Below are positions 18,729 to 27,776 of a DNA stretch of 64,000 nucleotides, piece by piece. Position numbers and translations under genes: made by a program. The notes beneath the pieces were generated by a model. It ran no database searches. It saw only the letters and a program-made list of their open reading frames with translations, and was not told where the DNA came from. The stretch lies in contig JARLJL010000004.1 in the NCBI GenBank assembly GCA_031291235.1, forward strand, positions 24,249-88,248, given 5' to 3'. Every line of letters begins with the position of its first letter. The first letter of the stretch is position 1. Source of the DNA: Sulfuriferula sp. GTDB taxonomy: Bacteria > Pseudomonadota > Gammaproteobacteria > Burkholderiales > Sulfuriferulaceae.

Positions 18729-18908
18729 ATGCAAAAGCTAATTCATGGGGTTCAGCGTTTCTGGAAGGAAGAGGCCGGCGTCACTGCAATTGAATATGGT
18801 CTGATTGCATCGCTGATCGCCGTAGTCATTATTACTGCCGTAACGCTGGTAGGCACCAATCTGCGGGACGTCTTCAATTTCATCGCATCGAAACTGCACA
18901 CAACTTAA
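18729..18908 (+). CDS. flp: Flp-type IVb pilin (first copy)
   Basis: This 59-residue prepilin has a short charged leader, then G17|VTAIEYGLIASLIAVVII. The prepilin peptidase cut is after Gly17, with Glu22 and Tyr23 as the conserved Glu-Tyr pair, followed by one hydrophobic helix. A strong ribosome site (AAAGGAGAGG) precedes the ATG. The tail is short and lacks Cys. This is the first gene of the Tad locus and probably the major pilus subunit. Confidence 0.9.
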   Translation: MQKLIHGVQRFWKEEAGVTAIEYGLIASLIAVVIITAVTLVGTNLRDVFNFIASKLHTT

Positions 18909-18932
18909 TTAGATTATTGGGCGGATGCGAGG

Positions 18933-18990
18933 AGGGTTAACGGCGATTGCATGCGTTAACCCTGTGAGTACCGTCGTGGGCATTACTCAC
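18933..18990 (+). other. Two adjacent hairpins between the flp genes
   Basis: The perfect 10-bp stem AGGGTTAACG/CGTTAACCCT (18933-18942 with 18954-18963) is followed immediately by the 7-bp stem GTGAGTA/TACTCAC (18964-18970 with 18984-18990). No T-tract follows. These could stabilise the upstream flp mRNA or attenuate transcription into the rest of the operon. Confidence 0.6.
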
Positions 18991-19043
18991 ATATAACAAG
19001 AAGAATTTGCACAACGATTATAACAACATGCAAAGGATCAATT

Positions 19044-19235
19044 ATGCGTCGCATTCAATCTGGTTTAGGCACTTTGCTGCAGGATGAATCGGGCGTCACG
19101 GCAATCGAATATGCGCTGGTCGCTTCCCTGATTGCCGTTGTTATTCTAAGTGCAATAGCGACATTGGGTAATACGTTGCAGGCGCTCTGGGACAGAGTTG
19201 CCGGATGCGTTGCAAACCCATCGAGCTGTGCCTGA
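19044..19235 (+). CDS. flp: Flp-type IVb pilin (second copy)
   Basis: This 63-residue prepilin has the cleavage site at the same position as the first copy (G17|VTAIEYALVASLIAVVIL). The mature C terminus differs: it is longer and contains Cys55 and Cys62 (GCVANPSSC), which could form a small disulfide loop. The gene follows flp1 after a 135-base gap containing two hairpins. It may be an alternative or minor pilin. Confidence 0.9.
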   Translation: MRRIQSGLGTLLQDESGVTAIEYALVASLIAVVILSAIATLGNTLQALWDRVAGCVANPSSCA

Positions 19236-19262
19236 AAAATGCAACACAAATACTGAAAACAA

Positions 19263-19790
19263 ATGAATGAGACAAGCACAGTATTGTTAATCGGTTTACT
19301 GGCGATAGCCACGTGGCACGATGTACGTAGCCACCGCATTCCTAACGCCCTCATTCTGACTGGCTGGATCAGCGGCGTGTTATTAAGCGCCGGACTGAAC
19401 GGAATGACAGGGATTGCCAGTGCGATAGCCGGCGGCATCATCGGCTTGGCGGCATTGCTGCCCTTTTATCTGATACGCACGCTGGGTGCTGGCGATGTAA
19501 AACTGATGGCGGTCGTCGGCGTATTTCTCGGACCGGGCGGGGTATTGATGGCGATATTAGGCACGTTTCTCGCCGGCGGCATCATGGCGCTGGTTATGGC
19601 AATACGCATGGGAACGGCATCCCGCCTGTTGCAGAACGTCAAACTGATGCTGTTTGGCGTCGCCGTAAAAATAAGTGCAGGTCAGGCGCCGATCATAAAT
19701 GACCCGCCTGTATCGGTAGGCAAGCTGCCGTATGCAGCAGCAATCAGTGTCGGGACTTTGGGTTACCTGATTTGGCAACATACAGGATAA
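19263..19790 (+). CDS. tadV: Tad prepilin peptidase (CpaA/TadV, A24 family)
   Basis: This 175-residue polytopic aspartic protease cleaves the Flp and TadE/F prepilins. The two catalytic Asp are Asp20 in WHDVRSHRIPN and Asp78 in GAGDVKLMA. It has about five hydrophobic segments and lacks the N-methyltransferase domain of PilD, as expected for Tad peptidases. It begins 27 bases after the second flp gene. Confidence 0.92.
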   Translation: MNETSTVLLIGLLAIATWHDVRSHRIPNALILTGWISGVLLSAGLNGMTGIASAIAGGIIGLAALLPFYLIRTLGAGDVKLMAVVGVFLGPGGVLMAILGTFLAGGIMALVMAIRMGTASRLLQNVKLMLFGVAVKISAGQAPIINDPPVSVGKLPYAAAISVGTLGYLIWQHTG

Positions 19791-19870
19791 ACAGAACAAT
19801 TTAGCATCAAGCTGCAAAATCTGCAGCAAACGAAGTTTGCCGAATAATTACAACTTAAGAGCGGACGGAA

Positions 19871-21190
19871 ATGATGGTAAACAAATTAAAAGAAGAAACG
19901 CCGGAAGTCGAACGGCGTAAAACGCAGCTACCGCGCCAGCCATATACAGTTGAAGAAACCGGGCTAGGATTCCTGTTTCTGGTCGAGCTGCTGGTCAAAA
20001 TCCTGTTCCTGCGCGGTCAGTTACGGCTATTGGATCTGGCACAGCATTCCAAACTATCGGTAGGCGTACTCGAACCGCTGCTCGCATTCATGCGTACTGA
20101 ACGCCTGTGCGAAGTCACGCGCAGCAGCGAAACCGAAACCTCAACCATATACAATCTGACTGAATTGGGACGTTTGCGCGCACAGGATTTTCTGCAAAAA
20201 AGCCAATACGCCGGCGCCGCCCCCGTCAGCCTGAACGCCTATATAGACCAGGTACATCAGCAATCGATTGCAACGATGCGGGTAACCCGCGAAAAACTGG
20301 CGCAAGCATTCAGCGGACTGATCGTAAAGCAAAGCATCCTCAAGCAATTCGGCGCCGCCATGAATTCGGGCCGCGCGATTTTCATATACGGTCCGGCCGG
20401 CAGCGGCAAAACCTTCATAGCGGAACATCTGGTAGGTCTGTTATCGGATGAAGTAGCTATCCCGCACGCTATTGTGGTCGACAATGAAGTCATCCAGATC
20501 TTCGATCCCCTCACCCATACCCCTGCATTACCGTTAAACGAAGGCGTCGTACTGGAGTTGGATCGCAGAAAATCGTGCGATAACCGCTGGGTATTGTGTC
20601 ATCGCCCCGTCATCAAAACCGGCGGCGAACTCTCCCTGTCCATGCTGGATCTGGATTTTGACGAAAGCGCCCGCTTTTATCAGGCACCGCCGCAAGTCAA
20701 GGCGAACAACGGACTGCTCATCATTGACGATCTGGGACGCCAATTGACGCCGGCCATAGACATCATGAATCGCTGGATTGTCCCGCTCGACCGGCATGTG
20801 GATTATCTGGCATTGCACACCGGCAAGAAATTCATACTCCCTTTCGACGTAATCGTGGTGTTTTCCACCAATATGCCGCCCAGCAAACTGGCCGACGATG
20901 CATTCCTGCGTCGGCTCGGTTACAAAATTTACGTCGGCCCGCTGGATGAGGGCGAATATCGCGCCATTGCACGACAAGTCTGCGACGAGCTGCAAATACC
21001 TTATGACGAAGAGGGCATTAGCTACCTGTTGCGGGAACTACACTATAAAACAGGGAAGCCTCTAAATGCCTGCATTCCAAGAGACATCCTGGAACAGGTA
21101 AGAGATATTGCCCGCTATGAAGGCATAGCACCGAAACTATCCGAAGAGTTACTCGATTGGGCGTGGAATAACTATTTCACACACGATTAA
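19871..21190 (+). CDS. AAA+ ATPase with N-terminal winged-helix-like domain, embedded in the Tad locus
   Basis: This 439-residue protein is not one of the classical Tad components. Residues 30-115 look like a winged-helix domain (LRLLDLAQHSKLSVGVLEPL, then TSTIYNLTELGRLRAQ). Residues 150-370 form an AAA+ core with Walker A GPAGSGKT (174-181), Walker B LLIIDDLG (282-289), sensor 1 VVFSTN (329-334) and an Arg pair in FLRRLGYKI. No membrane segment is seen. It lies between the prepilin peptidase and cpaB, in the same direction and with short gaps, so it is probably part of the pilus operon. Its role as regulator, chaperone or assembly factor is unknown. Confidence 0.75.
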   Translation: MMVNKLKEETPEVERRKTQLPRQPYTVEETGLGFLFLVELLVKILFLRGQLRLLDLAQHSKLSVGVLEPLLAFMRTERLCEVTRSSETETSTIYNLTELGRLRAQDFLQKSQYAGAAPVSLNAYIDQVHQQSIATMRVTREKLAQAFSGLIVKQSILKQFGAAMNSGRAIFIYGPAGSGKTFIAEHLVGLLSDEVAIPHAIVVDNEVIQIFDPLTHTPALPLNEGVVLELDRRKSCDNRWVLCHRPVIKTGGELSLSMLDLDFDESARFYQAPPQVKANNGLLIIDDLGRQLTPAIDIMNRWIVPLDRHVDYLALHTGKKFILPFDVIVVFSTNMPPSKLADDAFLRRLGYKIYVGPLDEGEYRAIARQVCDELQIPYDEEGISYLLRELHYKTGKPLNACIPRDILEQVRDIARYEGIAPKLSEELLDWAWNNYFTHD

Positions 21191-21228
21191 TAGTCGTTTG
21201 AAAACGCAGAAATGAAGGGGAATGTGTG

Positions 21229-22101
21229 ATGAAGAATCCAAGAGCGTTAGTAATGATTGCAGTTTCGGTCGCTGTCGGATTGGGTGCGGTAGTATTGGCG
21301 TCGCGCTGGATGTCGGAACAGACAAGCGTGTCGACCACCAAGATAGTGGTCGCAGCCAATGATATCGATTTGGGAACGCCGCTTACCCCCCAAATGCTCA
21401 AACTGCTGGACTGGCCGAACGGCAGCGTACCCCAGGGCGCCATACAGGATCCTAAAACGCTGGATACACGCGTGGTCAAAGTCAGTCTGCAACGCGGCGA
21501 ACCCATCCTCGAATCCAAGCTTGCCCCGCTAGGCACAAAAGGCGGCTTGTCTGCCGTCATTAGCGAAGGCAAACGCGCCATGACGGTACGTGTCAATGAC
21601 GTCATCGGTGTCGCCGGATTTGCACTGCCCGGCAACTACGTCGATATCATGGTGAATACCGAGGACGACAGCATCAAGGGCGAAGGCAAAAACAAAATCA
21701 TTTCCAAGATCGTGCTGGAACATATGCTGGTGCTGGCAGTCGCGCAAGAAGCCAGCCGCGACGAAACCAAGCCCAAAGTGGTTAACGCCGTCACGCTGGA
21801 AGTCACCCCCGAAGAAGCCGAAAAACTGGATCTGGCCCGCAGCGTCGGCAGCCTGTCTCTGGTGCTGCGCAACCAGATGGATAGCAGCGAGGTCACCACA
21901 GGCGGCGCCAACAAGACCAACATGCTGCAGCGTCTGAACGAACCGGAAGCTGTTCCGGAAAAACCTGCTGCACCACAAACGACCGTGGTCGAGAAAAAAG
22001 TGGTTAAGAAGGTAATTGTTTATCGTGCGCCAGCCCGCAAAGCTTCAAAAGAAAAGATCGAGGTCATTAAAGGCACCCAGACATCGGATCATGAGTTTTA
22101 A
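21229..22101 (+). CDS. cpaB: Flp pilus assembly protein CpaB/RcpC
   Basis: This 290-residue protein has an N-terminal membrane anchor, a SAF-type domain (VVAANDIDLGTPLTPQML) and a C-terminal RcpC-type region (MTVRVNDVIGVAGFALPGNYVD). A Lys/Val-rich tail follows. The ATG at 21229 is preferred over an adjacent GTG because AAGGGG lies 8 bases before it. CpaB proteins associate with the secretin in the periplasm and may bind peptidoglycan. The gene precedes cpaC, as in other Tad loci. Confidence 0.9.
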   Translation: MKNPRALVMIAVSVAVGLGAVVLASRWMSEQTSVSTTKIVVAANDIDLGTPLTPQMLKLLDWPNGSVPQGAIQDPKTLDTRVVKVSLQRGEPILESKLAPLGTKGGLSAVISEGKRAMTVRVNDVIGVAGFALPGNYVDIMVNTEDDSIKGEGKNKIISKIVLEHMLVLAVAQEASRDETKPKVVNAVTLEVTPEEAEKLDLARSVGSLSLVLRNQMDSSEVTTGGANKTNMLQRLNEPEAVPEKPAAPQTTVVEKKVVKKVIVYRAPARKASKEKIEVIKGTQTSDHEF

Positions 22102-22194
22102 TCGCCAGGAATTTTTGCTCGTACCGCCCTGCACAAGGGACAGCACACAAATTGGCAATCAATGCATCATCACGTCATGAAGGGGATTTCAATC

Positions 22195-23691
22195 ATGAAA
22201 CAACAAGAAATTCAGGATATTCAGTTTTTCCGCCTAAACAACCATGCATTGATACTGGGCACAGCCGTTTTGCTCGCGCTATCGCTATCCGTGCAAGCGA
22301 CCGCCGCCACCAAAAAGAAAACGAAACAAGCGCCTGCCGTCAAGCAATCCGCCGTTCCGGTACCGGTAAGCAGTACCATCGAACTGGCACCACAGATCAA
22401 TGCGACGATAGGCAAATCCACGCTACTGCGGCTCCCTGCCCCCGCATCCAGAATTTCGGTGGGGAATCCTGCTGTAGCAGATGTCATCCTGCTCAGCCCA
22501 TCGGAAATATATCTGCTGGGCAAATCGGTCGGCTCGACTAATATCATCGTCTGGAACAAAGGCGGACAGGCCACGGTAGTCGATGTATCCGTGGGCATGG
22601 ATGCCGGAGCGCTACAGGGCAAACTCCAGCAATTACTGCCGGGTGAGAAGGATATCAAGGTCAATGTCGCAGCCGACTCGCTGGTATTGACCGGCACCGT
22701 CGCCGACGCGGTCAAGGTCGACCGGGTCATGGCATTGGCTGAAGCCTATGCCGGCAAAAAAGTCGTCAACATGCTGCAGGTCTCTTCACCTCAACAAGTC
22801 ATGCTGGAAGTAAAAGTCGCTGAAGTATCCAAAACGCTGGTCGACAAATTAGGCGCCGAATACAATGCGCAACGCTTCGGCCCGAGCTGGAGTCCCAGCT
22901 TTATTTCCTCGTTCCTGGTCGGCGGCCTCGGCGGCAATGTCAATTTTATTCACGATGCGAATAACAGCCTGTCATTCGACGCTCAAAGAAATAACGATCT
23001 GGTAAAAATCCTGGCCGAACCGACCATCATGGCCATGAGCGGGCAGGAAGGCTCGTTCCTTGCCGGCGGCAAGATATTCATCCCGGTTCCGCAGACCGGA
23101 GTCGGCGGCACCACGATTACGCTGGAAGAAAAGGAATTCGGCGTGGGCCTGAAATTCACCCCGACGGTGCTGGAAGGCGGCCGCATCAACTTGCGGGTAA
23201 CGCCGGAAGTATCGGAACTGTCGACAACCGGCACGACGGTCACGTCGGGCAATACCTCGAGTATACTCCCCACGATCACCACCCGGCGCGCGTCGACGAC
23301 CGTACAGTTGCTTGACGGTCAAAGCTTTGCCATCGGCGGTCTGATCAAGAACAACATCACCCAGAACGTCAAGGCATTCCCCGGATTGGGCGAACTGCCC
23401 ATATTGGGCGCACTGTTCCGCAGCAGCGGATTCCAGAACGACCGGACCGAGCTGATGTTTGTGGTGACCCCGCATCTGGTCAAACCATTGCCGCCGGACT
23501 ACAAGCTGCCCACCGATAATTTCATAGAACCCAGCCGTAGCGAATTCTTCCTCGGCGGCAAGATGGAAGGCAAGCCGGCAGACGCTACCAAGCCGGCTGA
23601 GCCAGCCAAACCTGTAGAGCCCACAACGCCCGCGCCTGCTGTTACAGCGCCCAAACCGCAAAGCGGTTCCACCGGCTTCGAAATGAAATAA
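22195..23691 (+). CDS. cpaC: Tad outer-membrane secretin CpaC/RcpA
   Basis: This 498-residue secretin forms the outer-membrane pore for the Flp pilus. It has a signal peptide ending near VQATAA, an N-terminal pilus/secretin domain (LRLPAPASRISVGNPAVADV), a BON-like region near residue 150, and the secretin core with VTPEVSELS and the C-terminal signature GELPILGALFRS. The tail is Pro/Ala rich. The ATG at 22195 has AAGGGG at correct spacing, so it is preferred over an ATG at 22162. Confidence 0.93.
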   Translation: MKQQEIQDIQFFRLNNHALILGTAVLLALSLSVQATAATKKKTKQAPAVKQSAVPVPVSSTIELAPQINATIGKSTLLRLPAPASRISVGNPAVADVILLSPSEIYLLGKSVGSTNIIVWNKGGQATVVDVSVGMDAGALQGKLQQLLPGEKDIKVNVAADSLVLTGTVADAVKVDRVMALAEAYAGKKVVNMLQVSSPQQVMLEVKVAEVSKTLVDKLGAEYNAQRFGPSWSPSFISSFLVGGLGGNVNFIHDANNSLSFDAQRNNDLVKILAEPTIMAMSGQEGSFLAGGKIFIPVPQTGVGGTTITLEEKEFGVGLKFTPTVLEGGRINLRVTPEVSELSTTGTTVTSGNTSSILPTITTRRASTTVQLLDGQSFAIGGLIKNNITQNVKAFPGLGELPILGALFRSSGFQNDRTELMFVVTPHLVKPLPPDYKLPTDNFIEPSRSEFFLGGKMEGKPADATKPAEPAKPVEPTTPAPAVTAPKPQSGSTGFEMK

Positions 23692-23704
23692 GAAGGAGAA
23701 GAAC

Positions 23705-24010
23705 ATGAAAAATTCGACATTAAAAGGCATGCTCACAGCTTTGCTGGCATCCCTGTTGGCCGGTTGCGTCGCCCAGACGCCACATCTGGACGAAAAATTC
23801 GGGGAAGCTGTCAACACTGCGAAAGCGCAGCAGATCATTAATCCAGATGCCTCCCAGAATACAGATCCGGTAGCCGGCGTAGACGGCCAGGCGGCCAATG
23901 CAGCCGTAGACCGTTACCACAAATCCTATGAGCGTCCGCCTGCACAACCCAACGTATTCGCCATTGGCGTCGGCACGGGTACCGGTGCCGGTACCGGGAC
24001 GACACCCTGA
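23705..24010 (+). CDS. Small Tad-locus lipoprotein
   Basis: This 101-residue protein has a lipoprotein signal peptide with lipobox LLAGC at residues 17-21. The mature part is small and polar with a Gly/Thr repeat tail (GVGTGTGAGTGT). By position between the secretin and TadG it could serve as a pilotin-like or CpaD-like partner of the secretin, though no CpaD similarity is evident. It lies 13 bases after cpaC with a good ribosome site (AGAAGGAG). Confidence 0.75.
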   Translation: MKNSTLKGMLTALLASLLAGCVAQTPHLDEKFGEAVNTAKAQQIINPDASQNTDPVAGVDGQAANAAVDRYHKSYERPPAQPNVFAIGVGTGTGAGTGTTP

Positions 24011-24053
24011 TTATCAAGCAACCCGATCCACATCAGGAGCAAGGAGAACATCA

Positions 24054-25415
24054 ATGAACAACACGACTTGTTTCAGAAACCGTCAGCAAGGCGCGGTAGC
24101 TATCATAGTCGGACTGTCCCTGTTCATTCTGATCGGCTTGCTTGGTCTGGTGCTGGATCTGGGGCATTTGTACATCACCAAGACGGAATTGCAAAATGCC
24201 GCCGACGCCGCAGCGTTAAGCGGTGCCAAGGAACTGAACGGTACCGCAGCGGGCATTACCAGTGCAGTCAATAAAGCCATAGCCACAGCCGGGCAAAACC
24301 AATTCGACTTTACCCATCCGGTGGTAATCGATATTGGCGATATCAGCGCAGGAAGCTGCCCTGATGATAGCTGCATGATTCCCGCCAGCAGCATCACCAC
24401 CAACACCCTGGCCGCCGGCAAAACTTTTCTGAAAGTCATGATTGTTTCCGGTGATCTGCGCACATGGTTCATCCGTGCCATTCCCTCCGGCCCGCAAAAT
24501 ACCTCCACGTTCGGACTGGCGGTTGCGGGCAAATATGAAGTCGACATCACACCTATTGCCATCTGCGCCTTATTGCCAATTGATGCAACCAATCCCAATC
24601 AGGCCCAACTGGCAGCTGATTTAGGATATGAACGCGGCGTGTCATACAACATCAGCAATTTCAATCCTATCGGCCCCGGTACGCTGTACTGGATAGATCC
24701 TCAATCAGCAACGCCAGGGGTATGCACAACGACCAGTACCAGTGACACTTTGCCTTATATCTGTAGCGGCAAAACGGCATTTACGCCTGTCCCCGGCCTG
24801 TCGTCGGTCAATACCAACACCGGGGTATCCAATCCCCAAGTGGCGGCACTGGATGCGCGGTTTGACGTTTATACCGCGCAAAACAAATGCGACCCCAGTA
24901 CGGCCCCCCCCGATACCAATATCAAGGAATATATTTACAGCGACAAAACCGCCGGTTCGCCCAGCCAATGGATGAATCCAGCCCCTGTACAGCAAACCAT
25001 AAGCTGCGCGGACAGCAAATGCAAAACCGGCAAGCCGCTGCCTTATACCAGCAGATCGTTTGCCGATTACGGCGTGCTATGGTCGGCTTACCGCCCCACT
25101 GGCGCCACCGTTTCGCAATGGCCTACGCTGTATCAAGGCAACGCCACGAATTACCAGGAAACCTCACCCTACGCCCAGACCAGCGGCAACTTTTTCAGGG
25201 CGCCTAGCAACCCTGGAAAACCGGGTCGGCGCGTACTCAATATGGTTATCGTTGACTGCACCACATTAGGCGGCAATTGCCGAAAAGCGAATGTATTAGG
25301 CATCGGGAAGTTCTTTATGCAACGCAAAACGAATGGCCCCAAGGAAATAGACGTAGAGTTTGGCGGGCTGCTACCGACACCATTACCAACCAGCGATATC
25401 AAGCTTTACCGATAA
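24054..25415 (+). CDS. tadG: TadG-like Flp pilus assembly protein
   Basis: This 453-residue protein has the TadE/G-type N terminus: QQGAVAIIVGLSLFILIGLLG as a membrane segment, then DLGHLYITKTELQNAADAAALSGA, the typical TadG run. The large remainder is presumably periplasmic and contains several Cys. It has no obvious complete VWA domain. AAGGAGA lies 7 bases before ATG 24054; the frame is open further upstream (23928), but that part overlaps the lipoprotein gene. It is followed after 2 bases by tadE. Confidence 0.87.
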   Translation: MNNTTCFRNRQQGAVAIIVGLSLFILIGLLGLVLDLGHLYITKTELQNAADAAALSGAKELNGTAAGITSAVNKAIATAGQNQFDFTHPVVIDIGDISAGSCPDDSCMIPASSITTNTLAAGKTFLKVMIVSGDLRTWFIRAIPSGPQNTSTFGLAVAGKYEVDITPIAICALLPIDATNPNQAQLAADLGYERGVSYNISNFNPIGPGTLYWIDPQSATPGVCTTTSTSDTLPYICSGKTAFTPVPGLSSVNTNTGVSNPQVAALDARFDVYTAQNKCDPSTAPPDTNIKEYIYSDKTAGSPSQWMNPAPVQQTISCADSKCKTGKPLPYTSRSFADYGVLWSAYRPTGATVSQWPTLYQGNATNYQETSPYAQTSGNFFRAPSNPGKPGRRVLNMVIVDCTTLGGNCRKANVLGIGKFFMQRKTNGPKEIDVEFGGLLPTPLPTSDIKLYR

Positions 25416-25417
25416 TC

Positions 25418-25903
25418 ATGAAGACTATCCGCTTAAATACGGGACGCAGACTGAAACTGGCACGGCAACGCGGCGTAGCTGCGGTCGAGTTTGCCTTCGT
25501 CATTATTTTCCTGCTCATTATCGTAGCGGGCATTATCGAATTCGGCCGCGCTTTCTGGTATTACAACGCGCTGGACAAAGCCACGCGCGACGGCGCACGC
25601 TATATGTCCACGCTATCCAAGGATCAGATTGCCAGCGCAGGCGTACCCGCTGCGCAGGATTTAGTGGTCGCCGAAGCCAACGCTGCCGCCCTTTTGCCAG
25701 CGATCACCACGGCCAATGTCACCGTTACCTGCCTGCCGAGCGCATGCACGGACGGCACAGCGCCGACAGATGTCACCGTCGCCATTTCCGGGTACAACAT
25801 CACCATAGGTGGTTTGATCCCTTTCTTCTTGCCGGAAGGCAATGGGACATCTTCTTACACGCGCGCGCTTTCCCCTTATACAACAATGCGTTATATGGAA
25901 TAA
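25418..25903 (+). CDS. tadE: TadE-like pseudopilin
   Basis: This 161-residue protein has a basic leader, then RG|VAAVEFAFVIIFLLIIVAGIIEFGR, the TadE hydrophobic signature with a prepilin-type cleavage site. The mature domain is small and contains two Cys. The start at 25418 follows the TadG stop by 2 bases. TadE and TadF are minor pseudopilins processed by TadV. Confidence 0.88.
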   Translation: MKTIRLNTGRRLKLARQRGVAAVEFAFVIIFLLIIVAGIIEFGRAFWYYNALDKATRDGARYMSTLSKDQIASAGVPAAQDLVVAEANAAALLPAITTANVTVTCLPSACTDGTAPTDVTVAISGYNITIGGLIPFFLPEGNGTSSYTRALSPYTTMRYME

Positions 25904-25916
25904 GGATGAAGCCATC

Positions 25917-26486
25917 ATGAATGTAAACAGCATGACTGAAAAGCTGAAAGCGTCGCAATCGGGGGTGGCCGCAGTGGAATTCGCTCTGGTCGCAATCGTA
26001 TTCTTTACCCTGTTGCTGGGCATTATCGAATTCGGCCGTTTCCTGTATGTGCGCAATACCGTACAAGAGGTCACTCGCGCTGCCGCACGAGAAGCGGTCG
26101 TCAGCCGGTTTACCGCCAGTCAGATTGTCAACATACGGAAAGACGCTGTGTTTCATTCCGGCGCCAGCGGCAATCCGGCTTTGCCCGGCAGCAACGAAAT
26201 CACCAGTTCTGAAATCAACATCCACTATATGAGCTCTCCGACCACGGAAATTCCGTCAGGGGCAATGCCCAGCAGCCCGGAAGACAATATTGCGGCCTGT
26301 CTGGATGCCACCAGAACCGATAGCTGCATCCGTTTCGTACAGGCTGAAGTCTGCGCCGAAAACGAACTGCCGTGCACCCACCCTGTGCTATATCAGCCCA
26401 TGGTCGGATTATTTTCGTTTCTGCACATTGCCATACCCGCATCATCGGTAATCATGCCGGCAGAAAGCATGGGATATTCTCAATAA
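25917..26486 (+). CDS. tadF: Second TadE/TadF-like pseudopilin
   Basis: This 189-residue protein has the same N-terminal type as TadE (SG|VAAVEFALVAIVFFTLLLGIIEFGR). It carries a larger mature domain with three Cys, which may form disulfides. The ATG at 25917 is supported by AAGGA 11 bases upstream and by the family start. It lies 13 bases after tadE. TadF is assigned by position; either protein could be called TadE. Confidence 0.83.
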   Translation: MNVNSMTEKLKASQSGVAAVEFALVAIVFFTLLLGIIEFGRFLYVRNTVQEVTRAAAREAVVSRFTASQIVNIRKDAVFHSGASGNPALPGSNEITSSEINIHYMSSPTTEIPSGAMPSSPEDNIAACLDATRTDSCIRFVQAEVCAENELPCTHPVLYQPMVGLFSFLHIAIPASSVIMPAESMGYSQ

Positions 26487-26509
26487 TCACAATATCAAAG
26501 AGCATATAA

Positions 26510-27676
26510 ATGAAAATTAACGTTATTTCTACCGAAAGAACACATGCCAACATCATTCGTCAAATGCTGCTGGAAGGGAACCCGCAACGCCAAATCACGC
26601 TACTGGATGGCGGCCTGGAGTTGCTGACCGAAGGGTTTGATACGAATATTCCCGACCTGATCATTATTGACGGTATCTGTCCCGGAGAAGAAGAGTTCAA
26701 AACATTGGAGCAGTTGAGCCTGCAACAACCCGGACTGGCTATCGTACTGCTATGCAAGGAACCTTCATCCGATTTCCTGCTCAACATGATGCGCGTCGGC
26801 GTAAAGGATGTTTTACCGTTACCGCTGGTGCCGGCAGCATTACAAGCGACCGTCACGCGTATCGAGCAAAAAAGCACGCTAACGACATCCAGCCGCAAAC
26901 ACGGCAAAACCATCGCCTTCATCGCCTGCAAAGGTGGAAGCGGTGCAACCTTCATCGCGACCAATCTGGCCTATATTCTGGCCGCAGACCAAATCAGCCA
27001 CGTAGCGTTACTCGATCTTAATCTCCAGTTCGGCGACGCTTCGCTATTTATTTCCGACCAGATACCCTCCAACACACTGGCTGACGTAGCCGAGAATATT
27101 ACACGACTGGACGCTTCTTTTCTGACTTCGTCGATGCTGCATGTGCTGCCGAATCTGGGTGTGCTGGCCTCTCCGGAAGATCCCGAGAATGCAATAGAAA
27201 TCAAACCAAAACATGTTGAAGCACTGCTCAATCTGGCCAAAATCGAATACGACTACATCGTTCTCGATATCGGCCGGGCGCTGAATGCAACCAGTGTCAT
27301 GGCACTGGATCACGCCGACATGATTTTCCTGGTACTGCAGGAAACCTTGCCATTCATACGCGATGCAAAACGCCTGCTCCATGCGCTTCAAGCGCTGGGT
27401 TACAGCAAAGACAAAATACACCTGATCGTCAACCGCTACGAAAAAGGCGGCGAAATCCAGCTGGAAGATGTGGAACGGACGCTGGGCATGAAAGTATTCA
27501 GAACCATACCCAACAGCTACGCAGCGGTTTCCGCATCGGTTAACCAGGGCATCCCCATCATAAAAATCGCACAGCGCGATCCGGTCACAAAATGTTTGCT
27601 GGAAATAGCCTACACCATGGGTAACACGGTTCAGCCGAAGAACGGGGGCTGGTTTTCGCATCTGCTGCATCACTGA
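26510..27676 (+). CDS. tadZ: Pilus localisation ATPase TadZ/CpaE
   Basis: This 388-residue protein has an atypical receiver domain (about residues 1-120, with LIIIDGICPGEE at the usual Asp region) and a ParA/MinD-type domain from about 133. The Walker A-like loop KGGSGATF (141-148) keeps the first Lys but lacks the usual Lys before Thr, as some TadZ proteins do, so nucleotide hydrolysis may be weak. TadZ proteins mark the pole where the Tad machine assembles. It precedes tadA. Confidence 0.9.
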   Translation: MKINVISTERTHANIIRQMLLEGNPQRQITLLDGGLELLTEGFDTNIPDLIIIDGICPGEEEFKTLEQLSLQQPGLAIVLLCKEPSSDFLLNMMRVGVKDVLPLPLVPAALQATVTRIEQKSTLTTSSRKHGKTIAFIACKGGSGATFIATNLAYILAADQISHVALLDLNLQFGDASLFISDQIPSNTLADVAENITRLDASFLTSSMLHVLPNLGVLASPEDPENAIEIKPKHVEALLNLAKIEYDYIVLDIGRALNATSVMALDHADMIFLVLQETLPFIRDAKRLLHALQALGYSKDKIHLIVNRYEKGGEIQLEDVERTLGMKVFRTIPNSYAAVSASVNQGIPIIKIAQRDPVTKCLLEIAYTMGNTVQPKNGGWFSHLLHH

Positions 27677-27776
27677 AGGTGAAGCGATTGCTCATTACGG
27701 GAATTTAAGTTGCACAAACATACCGCCAGGATTGCAGCGTAACTGCAATCACAATGGAGCTTGAAGAAGGAGTCGA

